A DNA stretch of 6,176 bases from Synergistaceae bacterium (GTDB taxonomy: Bacteria > Synergistota > Synergistia > Synergistales > Aminobacteriaceae): assembly GCA_031270755.1 (NCBI GenBank), contig JAISWV010000227.1:1-6176 (forward strand). The letters are read 5' to 3'. Made by a program: the position numbers and the translations under genes. Positions within the stretch are counted from its first letter, which is position 1; the number at the start of each line of letters is the position of its first letter. The notes below the pieces were generated by a model, which had not been told where the DNA came from, searched no databases, and was given only the letters and a program-made list of their open reading frames with translations. This document shows, piece by piece, positions 5,740 through 6,176 of the stretch.

Positions 5740-6176
5740 TTACTCTTCTATTTGAGCGGCCACGTCGTCTGGAATGTCGAAGTTGGAGTAGACGTTTTGG
5801 GTGTCGTCGTGCTCTTCCAAGACATCGATGAGGCGGAAGATTTTGCGCGCGGTCTCCACATCGGTGATCTCCAGGGGCGTTTTGGGGACCATCGGACTCT
5901 CGGCGCTCTCCACGACGTATTTTGCCTTCTCGAGGGCTTCTTTCAGGACATGGAGGTCGGAGGGCTCGCTGTAGAGCGTATATCCCTCGTCGGAGGGCTC
6001 CATGTCGGTCATGCCCGCCTCCAGCCCGCGAGACATCAGGGCGTCCTCGTCCAAACCCTGTCCCTTGACCTCGATGACGCCTTTGCGCTCGAACATCCAG
6101 GCCACGCTTCCCGCCTCGCCCATCTGCCCGCCGTTTCGGGTAAGAAGCGCGCGGATCTCCGGCGTCGTTCGATTGC
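5740..6176 (-). CDS. yebC: YebC/PmpR/TACO1-family protein, C-terminal part
   Basis: Only the last 144 residues are present; the N-terminus lies beyond the right edge. Visible family features are NRTTPEIRALLTRNGG, then GEAGSVAWMFERKGVI, MEPSDEGYTLYSEPSDL, and the acidic end VYSNFDIPDDVAAQIEE. These match domains II and III of the YebC family, full length about 245 residues. Members have been annotated as transcriptional regulators; more recent work links some, and mitochondrial TACO1, to ribosome function on polyproline stretches. Which role applies here cannot be read from the sequence. The frame continues through the edge with no stop, and an internal ATG at 6123 is not the start. It ends 18 bp before the first possible ruvC start and is the first visible gene of the minus-strand cluster, whose promoter is not in the window. 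Confidence 0.95.
   Translation of the reverse strand, partial: NRTTPEIRALLTRNGGQMGEAGSVAWMFERKGVIEVKGQGLDEDALMSRGLEAGMTDMEPSDEGYTLYSEPSDLHVLKEALEKAKYVVESAESPMVPKTPLEITDVETARKIFRLIDVLEEHDDTQNVYSNFDIPDDVAAQIEE

Overview
The window carries two convergent bacterial gene clusters and, at its left edge, the decayed end of a mobile element. Base composition is GC-rich over the housekeeping genes and visibly more AT-rich in roughly the first 500 bases. The organism is a bacterium. The short DapB, the acetyl-type DapH and the yebC-ruvC-ruvA-ruvB order would fit Synergistota or a Firmicutes-related lineage, but this is a weak inference from general resemblance.

Left edge (about 1-460, minus strand): a C-terminal fragment of a resolvase/invertase-type serine recombinase, broken by at least one clear frameshift, followed by an overlapping unidentified reading frame that runs off the window. 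A good sigma-70-type promoter (TTGAAA, 17 bp, TATAAT) on the plus strand lies inside or at the edge of this debris and points into the next cluster.

Plus-strand lysine/diaminopimelate cluster (520-3331): dapB, dapH and lysC. LysC phosphorylates aspartate at the entry to the pathway and carries C-terminal ACT domains for feedback control. DapB makes tetrahydrodipicolinate, and DapH N-acetylates it, committing the cell to the acetylase branch. dapH and lysC are 13 bp apart. dapB and dapH are separated by a 96-bp spacer that can fold. No lysine riboswitch is visible.

Minus-strand recombination cluster (3374-6176, read right to left): the C-terminal part of yebC (cut by the window edge), then ruvC, ruvA and ruvB, the complete RuvABC Holliday-junction machinery. 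The two clusters meet tail to tail over 42 bp that contain a very GC-rich hairpin.

I see no convincing undescribed system. The points most worth a second look are a possible internal start in lysC giving a separate ACT-domain subunit, the recombinase debris that supplies or borders the dapB promoter, the foldable dapB-dapH spacer, and an altered acidic pin in RuvA.
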